From contig NZ_FNSQ01000005.1 of NCBI RefSeq assembly GCF_900105205.1, forward strand, positions 62,001-126,000: a DNA stretch of 64,000 nt, given 5' to 3'. A program made the translations under genes and the position numbers. Position 1 is the first letter of the stretch. Every line of letters begins with the position of its first letter. This stretch comes from Microbacterium hydrocarbonoxydans (lineage in GTDB: Bacteria > Actinomycetota > Actinomycetes > Actinomycetales > Microbacteriaceae). Shown one piece after another: positions 24,527-33,186 of this stretch. Under the pieces are notes generated by a model. That model made no database searches and was not told the DNA's origin. It worked only from the letters and a program-made list of their open reading frames with translations.

Positions 24527-26227
24527 CTAGATTTTCCAGATCACGTCGTGCGCCATGACTGCCATCGCGTCAGTATGCGACCGTACGGTGTCGGGATTCC
24601 ATACCTCTGTATACGCTAGGGCCCGAGGAACGCTGTAGTGTCCTGCGGACAGAATATTCTTTTTCTCGGCGAACGACTTGTTGGCAAGCTCGCCATTCTT
24701 CTTCGGGTCGAGCAGGAATAGGTTGCCCAGTTGACCGACGTTTGCTTCGCTCCAAGAATCGGTTCCGATCAGAGCCTGGGGCGCGACGTGCTCGATGGTC
24801 AGATCATCCCAGTCGCCAGCAAACTTAAACTCGTCCTGCTCAGCGAACTTCCGCAGGATGTATCGCACGAGAGGCTTCTGCTTTGTCGTCGAGTTCGTGA
24901 AGATAACGTCGCGGAAGCCGAGAGTCACTTCCTCAACGGAAGGCCGTCGTTCTCTCAGCTTCTGAATGAAACTCTTTATCTCCATACCAGCTTGGTTCGA
25001 ATCTTCGGCCTCAAACAGCTTCCGACCGAACGACGAGTACATCCCCGAGATTCCGCCAGACGATCGCGAGGACGTGATGGCAGTGAACGTGAAGTGGAAT
25101 CGTTCGATCGCTTCCACCGCTTCGATCAGCTTGGCGAGCTTGATCTTTCCGTCCTTGTACGCGCGCACGAGCGACAGCAGCGCCGGGGTGGGCTGGACAA
25201 CGCGAAACACCTGAATCGCGCGGAGCGAGGCGGCGACTCGCTTTTCGTTCTTAGTCCACATGAAAGACGGCTCATGAATGGCACGATAGAACTCAACATC
25301 ACGAACGAGAGCGTCAAGATACGAACGCGCGTTCTTCGCATCGACTCGTTTCTTTACGACCGAGTACAGCTTCTTCACGGGAGAAGACTCGTGCCGTGAG
25401 GCCCAGAAGTGATATAGGAATGCATCTGAGGTGATATCCGCCGCCGACTCGTAGATTGACTCCAGGATTCCGCCCCACTTGAGCTTCACGGAGTCCACGG
25501 CGCCCTTACTTTTGAGCAATTTCGTGAAGTGGTTTTTCACGAGGTCCGTGACGGCTAGATCCTTGCCGCGGGTGTTCAGTGTCTCGAAGATGAGATAGGC
25601 GTCGTCCTCATTCTCAAGTTTGACGAAGATCACCTTCAAGTTCAGCACCGATTCACGGAGCTTGATTAATCGGTCGACCTTGACGCCATGTTTGTCGTCA
25701 TCGGTGATCGAGGCGTCAATGTCGATCGCTTGGACAAGGGAACTCACTTTCTCAGTGAGCAGTTTCATCGCACGCTTCAGCGCCTGCTCTTCAACCAGTT
25801 CCGGGAGGGTCGAAATCTCCGGATCACCAAACTTGAGAATTTTCTCTTGCAGATACGGAAACGAAGTCTCCGTTCTCAGCACGTACTCGTTCTTGTTCGA
25901 GCGGTTCTTCCGCTCGACGAGCTGATGGATTCCCTCCGCGAGGTCGGTCTCCCCGAGGACGGCGAAAGCGTCTCGCATGGCGCAGAGAAGCAGAGTGATA
26001 GTGGTTAGGCGCTGTTGCCCGTCGACAACACTGAACTCCTGCTTGCCTTCTCGATACACCACCATCGAACCAATGAAGTAGTCCTCTCCCTTCGCGCCCA
26101 TGACGTCGTCCCAGAGGTCTTGGATGTTCTCGTCATCCCACGAGTAGGGGCGCTGAAAACGAGGGATGTTGAAGAACCGGCCCGCGAGCAGGTTCTCGAT
26201 GTCAATATCTTCAGACTCAATCTTCAC
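24527..26227 (-). CDS. DUF262/DUF1524 protein, GmrSD-like type IV restriction enzyme
   Basis: The 566-aa single-chain protein joins an N-terminal DUF262 ParB/Srx-like domain with FNIPRFQRPYSWDDENI and the NTPase motif SVVDGQQRLTTI, and a C-terminal DUF1524 His-Me/HNH nuclease with TIEHVAPQALIG, GNLFLLDPKKN and LANKSFAEKK. This is the fused GmrS-GmrD layout, used against modified phage DNA. GTG 26227 has GGAGGT five bases upstream. Codon use is clearly less GC-biased than in the flanking chromosome, pointing to horizontal transfer. It lies beside other restriction genes. Confidence 0.9.
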   Translation of the reverse strand: MKIESEDIDIENLLAGRFFNIPRFQRPYSWDDENIQDLWDDVMGAKGEDYFIGSMVVYREGKQEFSVVDGQQRLTTITLLLCAMRDAFAVLGETDLAEGIHQLVERKNRSNKNEYVLRTETSFPYLQEKILKFGDPEISTLPELVEEQALKRAMKLLTEKVSSLVQAIDIDASITDDDKHGVKVDRLIKLRESVLNLKVIFVKLENEDDAYLIFETLNTRGKDLAVTDLVKNHFTKLLKSKGAVDSVKLKWGGILESIYESAADITSDAFLYHFWASRHESSPVKKLYSVVKKRVDAKNARSYLDALVRDVEFYRAIHEPSFMWTKNEKRVAASLRAIQVFRVVQPTPALLSLVRAYKDGKIKLAKLIEAVEAIERFHFTFTAITSSRSSGGISGMYSSFGRKLFEAEDSNQAGMEIKSFIQKLRERRPSVEEVTLGFRDVIFTNSTTKQKPLVRYILRKFAEQDEFKFAGDWDDLTIEHVAPQALIGTDSWSEANVGQLGNLFLLDPKKNGELANKSFAEKKNILSAGHYSVPRALAYTEVWNPDTVRSHTDAMAVMAHDVIWKI

Positions 26228-26691
26228 GTTCTACCTCCAAACGCAGAGTCTGGCAGACAGTACGACGATCAGTCCATGGACGCGCTACCCCGGGTCGTTC
26301 GTACTCGCTCTCACGACGCTTCGCCTAGAGACTACAAATGGGCACCCTGACGTCGACAGACCTCGTCGAACTCCTCGGCGAGGTCCGTGATCGCTCCGAG
26401 GTCAGCCGGTGAGAGCAATCTGTGGAAACGTTGACGGCGCCGCGCCGTCAACGTCTAGAGCCCCGGCGAGCCTTGTCCGCTAGAGCCCGCCGTCCCAAGC
26501 GCGCGACTCCCGATCGCGTCTGTCGAGTACGCTCCGCCCAGAGTGCGCCGCCATCATTTCGGCTATCTACCAACCATGGCGCAACACAGCACCAAGAATC
26601 GGCGACACCTGCGGCGCGCCCACCGCCCGTGCTCAATGCCTAGGTTGATGCTCATTCAGTTTCGGCACACTCAGCACCAGCAACTGCTCGT
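26228..26691. other. Gene-free 464-nt stretch with a perfect hairpin at 26429-26453
   Basis: No supported gene. CGTTGACGGCG (26429-26439) is followed after 3 nt by its exact inverse (26443-26453), an 11-bp stem. It lies downstream of the endonuclease gene and upstream of the GmrSD-like gene, both on the minus strand, so it may be a terminator, though the following bases are not T-rich. The promoter of the GmrSD-like gene should be within 26228-26400. Confidence 0.5.
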
Positions 26692-27888
26692 CTAGTGACC
26701 GAGTTCTTCTATGGTGTCGCGCCACCTATCATCGACCTGTTGCTTCGTGGCGAGAAAGCCAGGGTACTTCGAGTGCTCAGTGAGTTGCGATGTTCGTACA
26801 AATTTGAACGTCCAACTGCCAGTCACAGAGAACAGGCATGCAGCAACGACGTCGAACGCGTCCACCCTGTACAACCGGGCGGTCGGATCGTTCTTGCTGT
26901 TACGAGTCCTTTGCGTTTCTACCTGCACAGTCCCGTCTGCAAGGAGGCTCGGACTCACGTTTTTGCACTCGACGACGTAGGCGCGGCCGTCCTTGAGCTG
27001 AACGTCGAAGTCCGCGCTGCGGTCGTCAGTTCGACGAGTGATGCGCTCGATCGATGGATGCACACTCATTTGCTCCTCGAGGTGAGCCTCTGCGACCCCG
27101 CCCTTCACGGCTGTCGTCAGCATCCGGCGCTCTGCGATCAGATCGAGAATCCTGGCTGCGTCCAGACCAAACTGCTCCTCGAGTGGATGCGTGCTTCTGG
27201 CGGCTCGATCTGCAAATGACCGGTCGCGGAACTGCTGACCTAGTTTCACGCGGAGCGCTGTATCTAGTCCCAGCTCGGAGGCACGTCGCTCAAAGCGAGC
27301 GAAGTCGAGGAACCGCTCCGGCGTGAAGGCGACGCGCGACTCGAATCCCTCCGGGGTCCGCGCCTCGTTTCGCGCCCCACCTCGAGTATCGACCTCCCAC
27401 GCATGCCACCCCTCCGCTCCCATTTCGTGAAAGTCACCATCCGCTGCGTAAAACGAGACACCGAGAGGCATTGGGTTCCACAGCGCGGGGTCGAGTCCGA
27501 CAAACCGCCGCTCGGTAGCGTTGATTCCAAGGAACAGGGTCGTGTCGACGCCCGCCACATCGAAGGCAATCGGGTGAACCTCGGATCTCCACTGCGACGG
27601 GTTACCAAATTTCACCTGGGCGTGGTGCTCCCCCTTGGGGCGGTTCTTCGTTGGGACGTTCGTAAGCCTGACTGGATAAATCAGAAGCCCGAGGCGCTCG
27701 CCCACGTTCGTCTGAACCCCAAAGAAGAACGGCACCCGGGTGTGAGGACTTTCGGACACAACTCGCCCCCCGCTTCGCGCGATCGCATCCTTGATCAGAG
27801 CGTGCAGGTCTCGGCGTCCGCTCGCTTTGTAGACCCGCGCGTAGACACGACCAGCGAGTTCCTCGTGAACATCCGTACTCAACGTCAC
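26692..27888 (-). CDS. Putative type II restriction endonuclease (PD-(D/E)XK)
   Basis: This 398-aa protein is divergent from a C5 methyltransferase, the usual restriction-modification layout. Near residue 295, SADFDVQLKDGRAYVVECKN gives the D-x(n)-ExK core of a PD-(D/E)XK nuclease. The N-terminal 250 residues are unlike any fold I can name and probably hold DNA recognition. The start is uncertain: GTG 27888 overlaps the AGGAG, while TTG two codons later is better spaced. The recognition sequence cannot be read from the protein. Composition matches the rest of the island. Confidence 0.75.
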   Translation of the reverse strand: MTLSTDVHEELAGRVYARVYKASGRRDLHALIKDAIARSGGRVVSESPHTRVPFFFGVQTNVGERLGLLIYPVRLTNVPTKNRPKGEHHAQVKFGNPSQWRSEVHPIAFDVAGVDTTLFLGINATERRFVGLDPALWNPMPLGVSFYAADGDFHEMGAEGWHAWEVDTRGGARNEARTPEGFESRVAFTPERFLDFARFERRASELGLDTALRVKLGQQFRDRSFADRAARSTHPLEEQFGLDAARILDLIAERRMLTTAVKGGVAEAHLEEQMSVHPSIERITRRTDDRSADFDVQLKDGRAYVVECKNVSPSLLADGTVQVETQRTRNSKNDPTARLYRVDAFDVVAACLFSVTGSWTFKFVRTSQLTEHSKYPGFLATKQQVDDRWRDTIEELGH

Positions 27889-28024
27889 TCCTAGGTCTCG
27901 GGACCGCCCCTGCCGTCAGCACGATCGCATGTCGGAGGCCTGTTCGAGAATGGTCTCGACGATACTTGTAGTTGGGCGAGCGGCGGATCCAAACCGCGCG
28001 CCATACACGAAGCAGAGGTGGCAG

Positions 28025-29182
28025 ATGGGCGAACAGCTCCCAGTCGTGAGCTTGTTCTCAGGCGCAGGCGGGCTTGACCTCGCTGTAGAGCGCGCAGATG
28101 CAGACCCGCTTGCGACCGCAGACCTCGGCAGTGGCCTGCTTCGTGTCTCAGTCGCGACCGACTACAACGAGCCGGCACTCGAAACGCTGCGCGCGAACTT
28201 CGATGGAACGGCGACACTGTCCGGTGACATTCGCAGCGTTTCGACCGAACAGATCTTGTCAAGGGCTGGCCTGAACTCCTCCGAGCCCACGCTGGTTGTG
28301 GGCGGGCCACCGTGCACCCCGTTCAGTAAGTCAGGGTTTTGGCTTGAGCAGAAGCGAGAAAGCCGCGACCCGAACGCGTCTCTGCTCGACGAGTATGTAC
28401 GCGTAGTGAGAGAGACACGGCCGGAAGCGTTCGTACTAGAAAACGTGCAGGGACTCACGTATCGAACGCATAAAGCCCAGTTCGATCGCCTCCTCAAAGC
28501 GCTGAGCGAACTCGGGTACAATCCGCAATGGAAAGTGCTGCTCGCTGCAGACTACGGAGTCCCTCAACTACGTCGACGCGTTTTCGTCGTCGGGAGAAGG
28601 GACGGGAAGAAGTTTGAGTTCCCAGAACCCACGCACTCTGGATGGAGTGAGCGTGATCGAAAGATTGACACTTCCAAGGTTCCCCACGTGAGTTCGGGAC
28701 AAGCGTTCGCCGGTCTACCGCCGGTGTTGCACACAACTGCCGACGAGATCGTCGCGGGTCAATACGCTGATCTCGCCGCTGAAGTCCCGCCCGGCCAGAA
28801 TTATCTTTGGCATACAGATCGATACGGCGGCCGGAATCACTTCGAGTGGCGCAGCCGATACTGGACGTTCCTTCTTCGCCTCGACCCCAATCGACCGTCG
28901 ACGACGCTACAGGCACAGCCCGGCCCATGGGTGGGACCGTTCCACTGGGAGAACGTGAGAAATCTCGAAGGCATTGAGCGCGCCCGAAGGCTCCGGATTC
29001 CAGAGATGCTGAGGCTGATGTCGTTCCCCGACGACTTCAAGATCGCCGGAAGCCGAGCCGATGTGCAACGTCAGCTGGGCAACGCTGTACCGCTTGAACT
29101 TGGAAAAGCGGTGATTCGAGCACTGATGGAACAGCTCGGCTACATCAGGGTTCCCCCCGCACGACACTCGATCGCGATATAG
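28025..29182 (+). CDS. DNA (cytosine-5) methyltransferase
   Basis: The 385-aa enzyme has the C5 MTase motif order: I VVSLFSGAGGLDLAVE, IV VVGGPPCTPFSKSGFW with the catalytic Cys, VI FVLENVQGLT, VIII YGVPQLRRRVFVVG, a target-recognition region around 215-320, IX RPSTTLQAQPGPWVG and X RQLGNAVPLELGKAVI. ATG 28025 follows AGAGGTGG; a longer reading to 27929 lacks a site and would add non-conserved residues. It protects host DNA from the divergent endonuclease and is the first gene of an operon with a MazG-like enzyme and a nuclease-helicase. Confidence 0.93.
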   Translation: MGEQLPVVSLFSGAGGLDLAVERADADPLATADLGSGLLRVSVATDYNEPALETLRANFDGTATLSGDIRSVSTEQILSRAGLNSSEPTLVVGGPPCTPFSKSGFWLEQKRESRDPNASLLDEYVRVVRETRPEAFVLENVQGLTYRTHKAQFDRLLKALSELGYNPQWKVLLAADYGVPQLRRRVFVVGRRDGKKFEFPEPTHSGWSERDRKIDTSKVPHVSSGQAFAGLPPVLHTTADEIVAGQYADLAAEVPPGQNYLWHTDRYGGRNHFEWRSRYWTFLLRLDPNRPSTTLQAQPGPWVGPFHWENVRNLEGIERARRLRIPEMLRLMSFPDDFKIAGSRADVQRQLGNAVPLELGKAVIRALMEQLGYIRVPPARHSIAI

Positions 29183-29210
29183 CTTCCGGACAACCTGCTA
29201 GCGTCCTCGC

Positions 29211-29531
29211 ATGCCGTCTCCGCAAGTATTAGCCAGCCTTCGTGCGTTTGTAGCAGAGCGCGACTGGGACCAGTTTCACTCGCCCGAGAACCTCGCGAAG
29301 AGCATCGCCATCGAAGCAGGCGAGTTGCTTGAGTGTTACCAGTGGAGCAGCGCTCCCGACCAGAATCGGGTCGAAGACGAACTCGCGGACGTCGTCACGT
29401 ACTGCATCCACCTGGCGAACAAGCTCGGCGTCGACCTCGATGACATCGTGGTCCGCAAGCTCGAGAAGACGGCTGAGAAGTACCCCGTGCGGCTCGCGAA
29501 GGGGCGCATGACGAAGTACACAGAGCTGTGA
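29211..29531 (+). CDS. MazG-like nucleotide pyrophosphohydrolase
   Basis: This 106-aa all-helical protein has the MazG/dCTPase metal pattern: AIEAGELLECYQW (ExxE) followed by VEDELADVVTYCIHLAN (ExxD). This is the compact NTP-PPase form (RS21-C6/MazG-like) that cleaves dNTPs or NTPs to monophosphates. It starts 28 nt after the methyltransferase stop, and its TGA overlaps the GTG of the downstream helicase, so the two are made together. In defence islands such enzymes are thought to alter nucleotide pools during infection; here that is inference. Confidence 0.85.
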   Translation: MPSPQVLASLRAFVAERDWDQFHSPENLAKSIAIEAGELLECYQWSSAPDQNRVEDELADVVTYCIHLANKLGVDLDDIVVRKLEKTAEKYPVRLAKGRMTKYTEL

Positions 29532-31258
29532 CCGACTTCAGTATCCAGCGCTTGCCGTTCGACCGCAAAGAGATCGATGCCTGGGCGCACGCCGATGATC
29601 GCCACACCAACTGGCCGGTTGTGTACCTGATCGACGGGTCACGCAAACTCTACGTAGGCGAGACGACCCGGGCTCAGAAGCGGATGCGGCAGCATCTCGA
29701 TGGCCCCAAGGGCTCCGCTGGGCTGGACAGGGTCCGCGTCCTCATCGACCACACCTTCAACAAGTCCGTATGCCTTGATCTCGAATCTCATCTCATCCGA
29801 TGGTTCTCCGGCGACGGACAGTACACCGTGCTCAACGGCAACGACGGCCTGACAGACGCTCAGTACTACGAGCGCGATCTCTATCGCGAGTCTTTCCACG
29901 ATGTGTTCGAAGCCCTGCGCGCAGAGGGGTTATTCTCGCGCAGCATCCCGCAGATAGAGAACACCGACCTGTTTAAGCTCTCGCCGTTCAAGGCTCTTAC
30001 CGACGATCAAGCCATCGCAGTCGGCGACATCGTCGAGGGCCTGCTCGAGGATCTCGCCCGGCCGGATGAGCGTTCGACTCTCGTCATCCAAGGCGATCCA
30101 GGAACGGGGAAGACAATCGTCGCTATCTTCCTCATGAAGCTCCTCGCGGATATACGAGACCACGCCGATGTCGATGGCGTGGAGCCCGACTCGATGTTCG
30201 CCGAGTTCTTCGTTCCCGAGAACCGTGCGGCACTTCGGGACCTGCGTATGGCACTCGTGATCCCTCAGCAGTCGCTCCGGGAGTCTGTGCAGCGGGTCTT
30301 TCGCAAGACCCCGAAGCTCGACCCGAGCATGGTGCTCACCGCGTTTCAGGTGGGGGAATCGGACACTGATTTCGACATCGTCTTCGTCGACGAGACGCAC
30401 CGCCTCAATCAGCGGTCCAACCAGCCATCCGGCCCCCAGAACAAGAAGTTCCATGACATCAATGTGCGGCTGTTCGGGTCGGATAGGCCGAGCCTGACCC
30501 AGCTCGACTGGATCCAGGCGCGCTCGCGACATCAGATTCTCCTCGTCGATGGCGCTCAGAGTGTACGTCCGCACGACCTCTCACCCAAAACGTTGAGTGA
30601 AGTTCTAGACCAAGCCAAGGATGCTCACCGCTATTTCCGGCTCACTACTCAGATGAGAGTTCAGGCAGGGGCCGACTACGTCGAGTTCATTCGCTCGATT
30701 CTGCGCGGTGAGCCTGCAACACGTCCCGATCTAGGGGACTACGACCTGAAGTTCTTTGACAACGTCGGCAAGATGCGAGCGGCGATCCGAGCCAAGGACG
30801 CAGAAGTTGGACTATCGAGGATGGTCGCCGGATATGCCTGGGAGTGGCGCTCTCACCCGAACCGCGATCCGTCGGCATTCGACATCGAGATCGATGGCGA
30901 GCAGATGCGATGGAACAAGGCACAGAAGGATTGGATCAACTCGCCTGGATCCCTAGAAGAGGTCGGCTCTATCCACACGGTTCAGGGCTATGACCTGAAC
31001 TATGCCGGCGTAATCATCGGGCCAGACATTCGCGCGGATGTTTCAGGTGCTGTGTTCGCTAGCCGTGACGACTATCAAGACAAGATGGGGAAGCTTCGCA
31101 CAGGTAGCTTCAGCGGTGGTTTTAGCGATGACGATCTGCTGGTGTTCATTCGGAACATCTACGGCGTACTTCTCACACGCGGGATGCTCGGCACATACGT
31201 TTATGTCTGTGACCCGACCCTGCGCGAGCGGTTGAGGATGCTCCTGGCCCCTCGCTAG
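29528..31258 (+). CDS. GIY-YIG nuclease fused to DUF2075 (Schlafen-like) helicase
   Basis: The 576-aa fusion has an N-terminal GIY-YIG domain (about 28-110), with VVYLIDGSRKLYVGETTRAQ, KRMRQHL and the metal-site Glu in CLDLESHLIRWF. A DUF2075-type SF1 ATPase follows, with Walker A IQGDPGTGKTIVA, Walker B DIVFVDETHRLNQ, RLTTQMRVQ as motif III/IV-like and SIHTVQGYDLNYAGVIIGPD near the end. This points to a nucleic-acid-dependent motor carrying a single-cut nuclease. Its GTG overlaps the MazG-like stop, in one operon with the methyltransferase. No T-rich terminator is seen in the 155 nt that follow. Confidence 0.88.
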   Translation: MTDFSIQRLPFDRKEIDAWAHADDRHTNWPVVYLIDGSRKLYVGETTRAQKRMRQHLDGPKGSAGLDRVRVLIDHTFNKSVCLDLESHLIRWFSGDGQYTVLNGNDGLTDAQYYERDLYRESFHDVFEALRAEGLFSRSIPQIENTDLFKLSPFKALTDDQAIAVGDIVEGLLEDLARPDERSTLVIQGDPGTGKTIVAIFLMKLLADIRDHADVDGVEPDSMFAEFFVPENRAALRDLRMALVIPQQSLRESVQRVFRKTPKLDPSMVLTAFQVGESDTDFDIVFVDETHRLNQRSNQPSGPQNKKFHDINVRLFGSDRPSLTQLDWIQARSRHQILLVDGAQSVRPHDLSPKTLSEVLDQAKDAHRYFRLTTQMRVQAGADYVEFIRSILRGEPATRPDLGDYDLKFFDNVGKMRAAIRAKDAEVGLSRMVAGYAWEWRSHPNRDPSAFDIEIDGEQMRWNKAQKDWINSPGSLEEVGSIHTVQGYDLNYAGVIIGPDIRADVSGAVFASRDDYQDKMGKLRTGSFSGGFSDDDLLVFIRNIYGVLLTRGMLGTYVYVCDPTLRERLRMLLAPR

Positions 31259-31413
31259 ACCGTCGTGGTTGCACCGTAAATCTCGGCGGTTTGGTTGAGA
31301 ATCCGGCTGATGGGCGCCAGCGCTACAAACCATCGGCCGATGCCGGACTTGGGCGTACACTTGTCAATAAGTAGACGCACCGTTGCGAAACCCAAGCCCT
31401 AAGGAGTTCCCCC

Positions 31414-32415
31414 ATGGCCCTCACCGCACACTCCACCATCGGCGACTGGATGGACGACCTGACCGGCGGGCCACTCATCCGCGGACTCTTCGAGCAGACG
31501 GGCGCCGACCCCGAGCTCCTCACCCCCGTGCTCGGATTGCCGCTGCAGCAGCTCGTCGCGATGAGCCAGGGCGCACTCCCGCAGTCGGTCGTCGATGACC
31601 TCGTGCGCGCAGCCAACGGCGGCGAGATCCCCGAAGCCGACGAGTCCGAGGGCTGGACCGAGAAGCCCACCACCGGACGCTTCGCAGGCAAGACCGTGAT
31701 CGTCACGGGCGCGGCATCCGGAATCGGCAAGGCCACGGCATCCCGCATCGCCCGCGAAGGCGGACGCGTCATCGCCTCCGACATCGCCGCCGAGAAGCTC
31801 GACGCCCTGAAGGCCGAACTGCCGGATGCCGCCATCACCACCGTCGCCGGCGACCTCACGAAGCAGGACGCGATCGACGCCGTCATCGCCACCGCGGGCG
31901 ACCGCATCGACGCCCTCGCGAACGTCGCCGGCATCAACGACGACTTCTCCCCCGCAGGCGAGACGACGGATGCCGTCTGGGACCGCGTCATCGCCATCAA
32001 CCTCACCGCCCCGTTCAAGCTCATGCGCGCGGTGCTGCCGATCATGGAGAAGGCCGGCCGCGGCTCGATCCTCAACGTCTCGAGCGAAGCGGGCCTGCGC
32101 GGCAACTCCTCGGGCAACGCCTACACGGCCAGCAAGCACGGCATCATCGGCGTCACGAAGTCGGCGGCGTTCATGTACGGGCCGAAGGGCATCCGCGTGA
32201 ACTCCGTCGCCCCGGGCGGCGTCGCCACCGGCATCCCGATGCCCTCGAACATGTCGGAGTACGGCTCGGGTCGCCTGGCCCCGTTCCAGCAGGCGATCCC
32301 GACGGTCGCGACCGCCGAGCACCTCGCCGCGTCGATCACGTTCCTGCTGTCGGATGACGCCGTGAACATCAACGGCGCGATCCTGGCCTCCGATGGAGGA
32401 TGGTCGGTGCAGTAA
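31414..32415 (+). CDS. Short-chain dehydrogenase/reductase with 90-residue N-terminal extension
   Basis: This 333-aa SDR has cofactor loop VTGAASGIGKATA, NVAGINDD (NAG-type), catalytic Ser in ILNVSSEAG, Tyr and Lys in YTASKHG, and a C-terminal VNINGAILASDGGWSVQ. About 90 residues precede the Rossmann fold, helical and acidic (SEGWTEKPT just before it), longer than standard SDRs of about 250 aa. ATG 31414 has AAGGAG at ideal spacing. Substrate is unknown. GC-rich codon use marks return to host DNA after the island. A decayed partial copy of its 3' half lies at 32824-33142. Confidence 0.93.
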   Translation: MALTAHSTIGDWMDDLTGGPLIRGLFEQTGADPELLTPVLGLPLQQLVAMSQGALPQSVVDDLVRAANGGEIPEADESEGWTEKPTTGRFAGKTVIVTGAASGIGKATASRIAREGGRVIASDIAAEKLDALKAELPDAAITTVAGDLTKQDAIDAVIATAGDRIDALANVAGINDDFSPAGETTDAVWDRVIAINLTAPFKLMRAVLPIMEKAGRGSILNVSSEAGLRGNSSGNAYTASKHGIIGVTKSAAFMYGPKGIRVNSVAPGGVATGIPMPSNMSEYGSGRLAPFQQAIPTVATAEHLAASITFLLSDDAVNINGAILASDGGWSVQ

Positions 32416-32430
32416 GCACCCCGATGACCA

Positions 32431-32466
32431 CGCCCCTGCCGACCCGAACGGCAGGGGCGTTCTTCG
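32431..32466 (+). terminator. Intrinsic terminator after the SDR gene
   Basis: CGCCCCTGCCG (32431-32441) pairs perfectly with CGGCAGGGGCG (32449-32459) around a 7-nt loop, followed by TTCTTCGTT. It starts 16 nt after the SDR stop: a textbook intrinsic terminator for the plus strand. Confidence 0.85.
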
Positions 32467-32504
32467 TTCATCATCGCTTTCACATCGGGTGAGAGACTGA
32501 CTCC

Positions 32505-32816
32505 GTGCCCGAGCGTCCCGAGATCGTCTGCATCTGCGGATCCATGAGATTCACCGATGACATGCGGGCCGTGAGCCAGTCCTTGACGCTCGCCGGCGTC
32601 ATCGTCCTCATGCCTGCCGAGATCGACGTCCCGATCACCGACGACCAGAAGGCTGCTTTGGGAGAGCTGCACCTGCGCAGGATCGACGTGGCCGATCGCG
32701 TCGTGGTGGTGAACCGCGGCGAGCACTTCGGCGAGTCCACGATGCGGGAGATCGCTTACGCGCGAGCGGCGGGCAAGCCTGTGACCTTTGCCAGCCCCGC
32801 CTGGGGCTCGTTGTAG
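32505..32816 (+). CDS. Small Rossmann-like protein (DUF4406/nucleoside deoxyribosyltransferase-like)
   Basis: The 103-aa protein starts at GTG 32505. IVCICGSMRFTDDMRAVSQ at the N-terminus, a middle RRIDVADRVVVVNRGEHFGESTM and a C-terminal EIAYARAAGKPVTF match the compact fold of nucleoside 2-deoxyribosyltransferase-like and DUF4406 proteins: a G-S-x-R motif, then GExT and EIxYA. Enzyme activity is unproven. It lies between the SDR and its decayed copy. Confidence 0.75.
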   Translation: MPERPEIVCICGSMRFTDDMRAVSQSLTLAGVIVLMPAEIDVPITDDQKAALGELHLRRIDVADRVVVVNRGEHFGESTMREIAYARAAGKPVTFASPAWGSL

Positions 32817-32823
32817 ACCTCAC

Positions 32824-33142
32824 ATGGAGAGGATTGGCCGCGGCTCGATCCTCAACGACTCCGCCGCAACGTAGGTGCAACGCAAGAATGACATCATCGG
32901 CGTCACGAAGTCGCCGTGTGCATGTACGGGTGAAAGGGCCCGCGTGAACTCAGTCGCTCTGGGCGGGGTTCATCGCATCCCGATGCCCCGAACGTTTCGG
33001 AGTACAGCTCCGGCTGCCTGACTCCGTTCCACCACGTGATCCCGTGGTTCGTGACCGCCGAGAGCCTCGCGTTTCTGCTTTCGGACGACGGCCTCAATAT
33101 CAACGGGCACCGTGCTGGTAGCCGACGGAGGATGGTTGGTGC
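32824..33142 (+). pseudogene. Decayed partial duplicate of the SDR gene
   Basis: The nucleotide sequence follows the SDR gene from its ATGGAGAAGGCC region (about 32044) to its end. Shared blocks include GGCCGCGGCTCGATCCTCAACG, in two parts here, and ATCATCGGCGTCACGAAGTCG, also ATCAACGG and GGAGGATGGT near the end. The copy is about 319 nt against 369 in the parent, with several indels, stops and no start. It is a broken tandem duplicate of the SDR 3' half, immediately before the HipA-like gene. Confidence 0.85.
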
Positions 33143-33186
33143 AGCGGCCGCCCCGCGAGGACCAGCGTGTCGGGTACCGTCGTGTC

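Noticed and set aside
24062..24619. Plus-strand 185-aa frame between island genes
   Set aside because: Ser/Arg-rich with no ribosome site, and antisense to the dehydrogenase remnant, whose protein similarity is much clearer.
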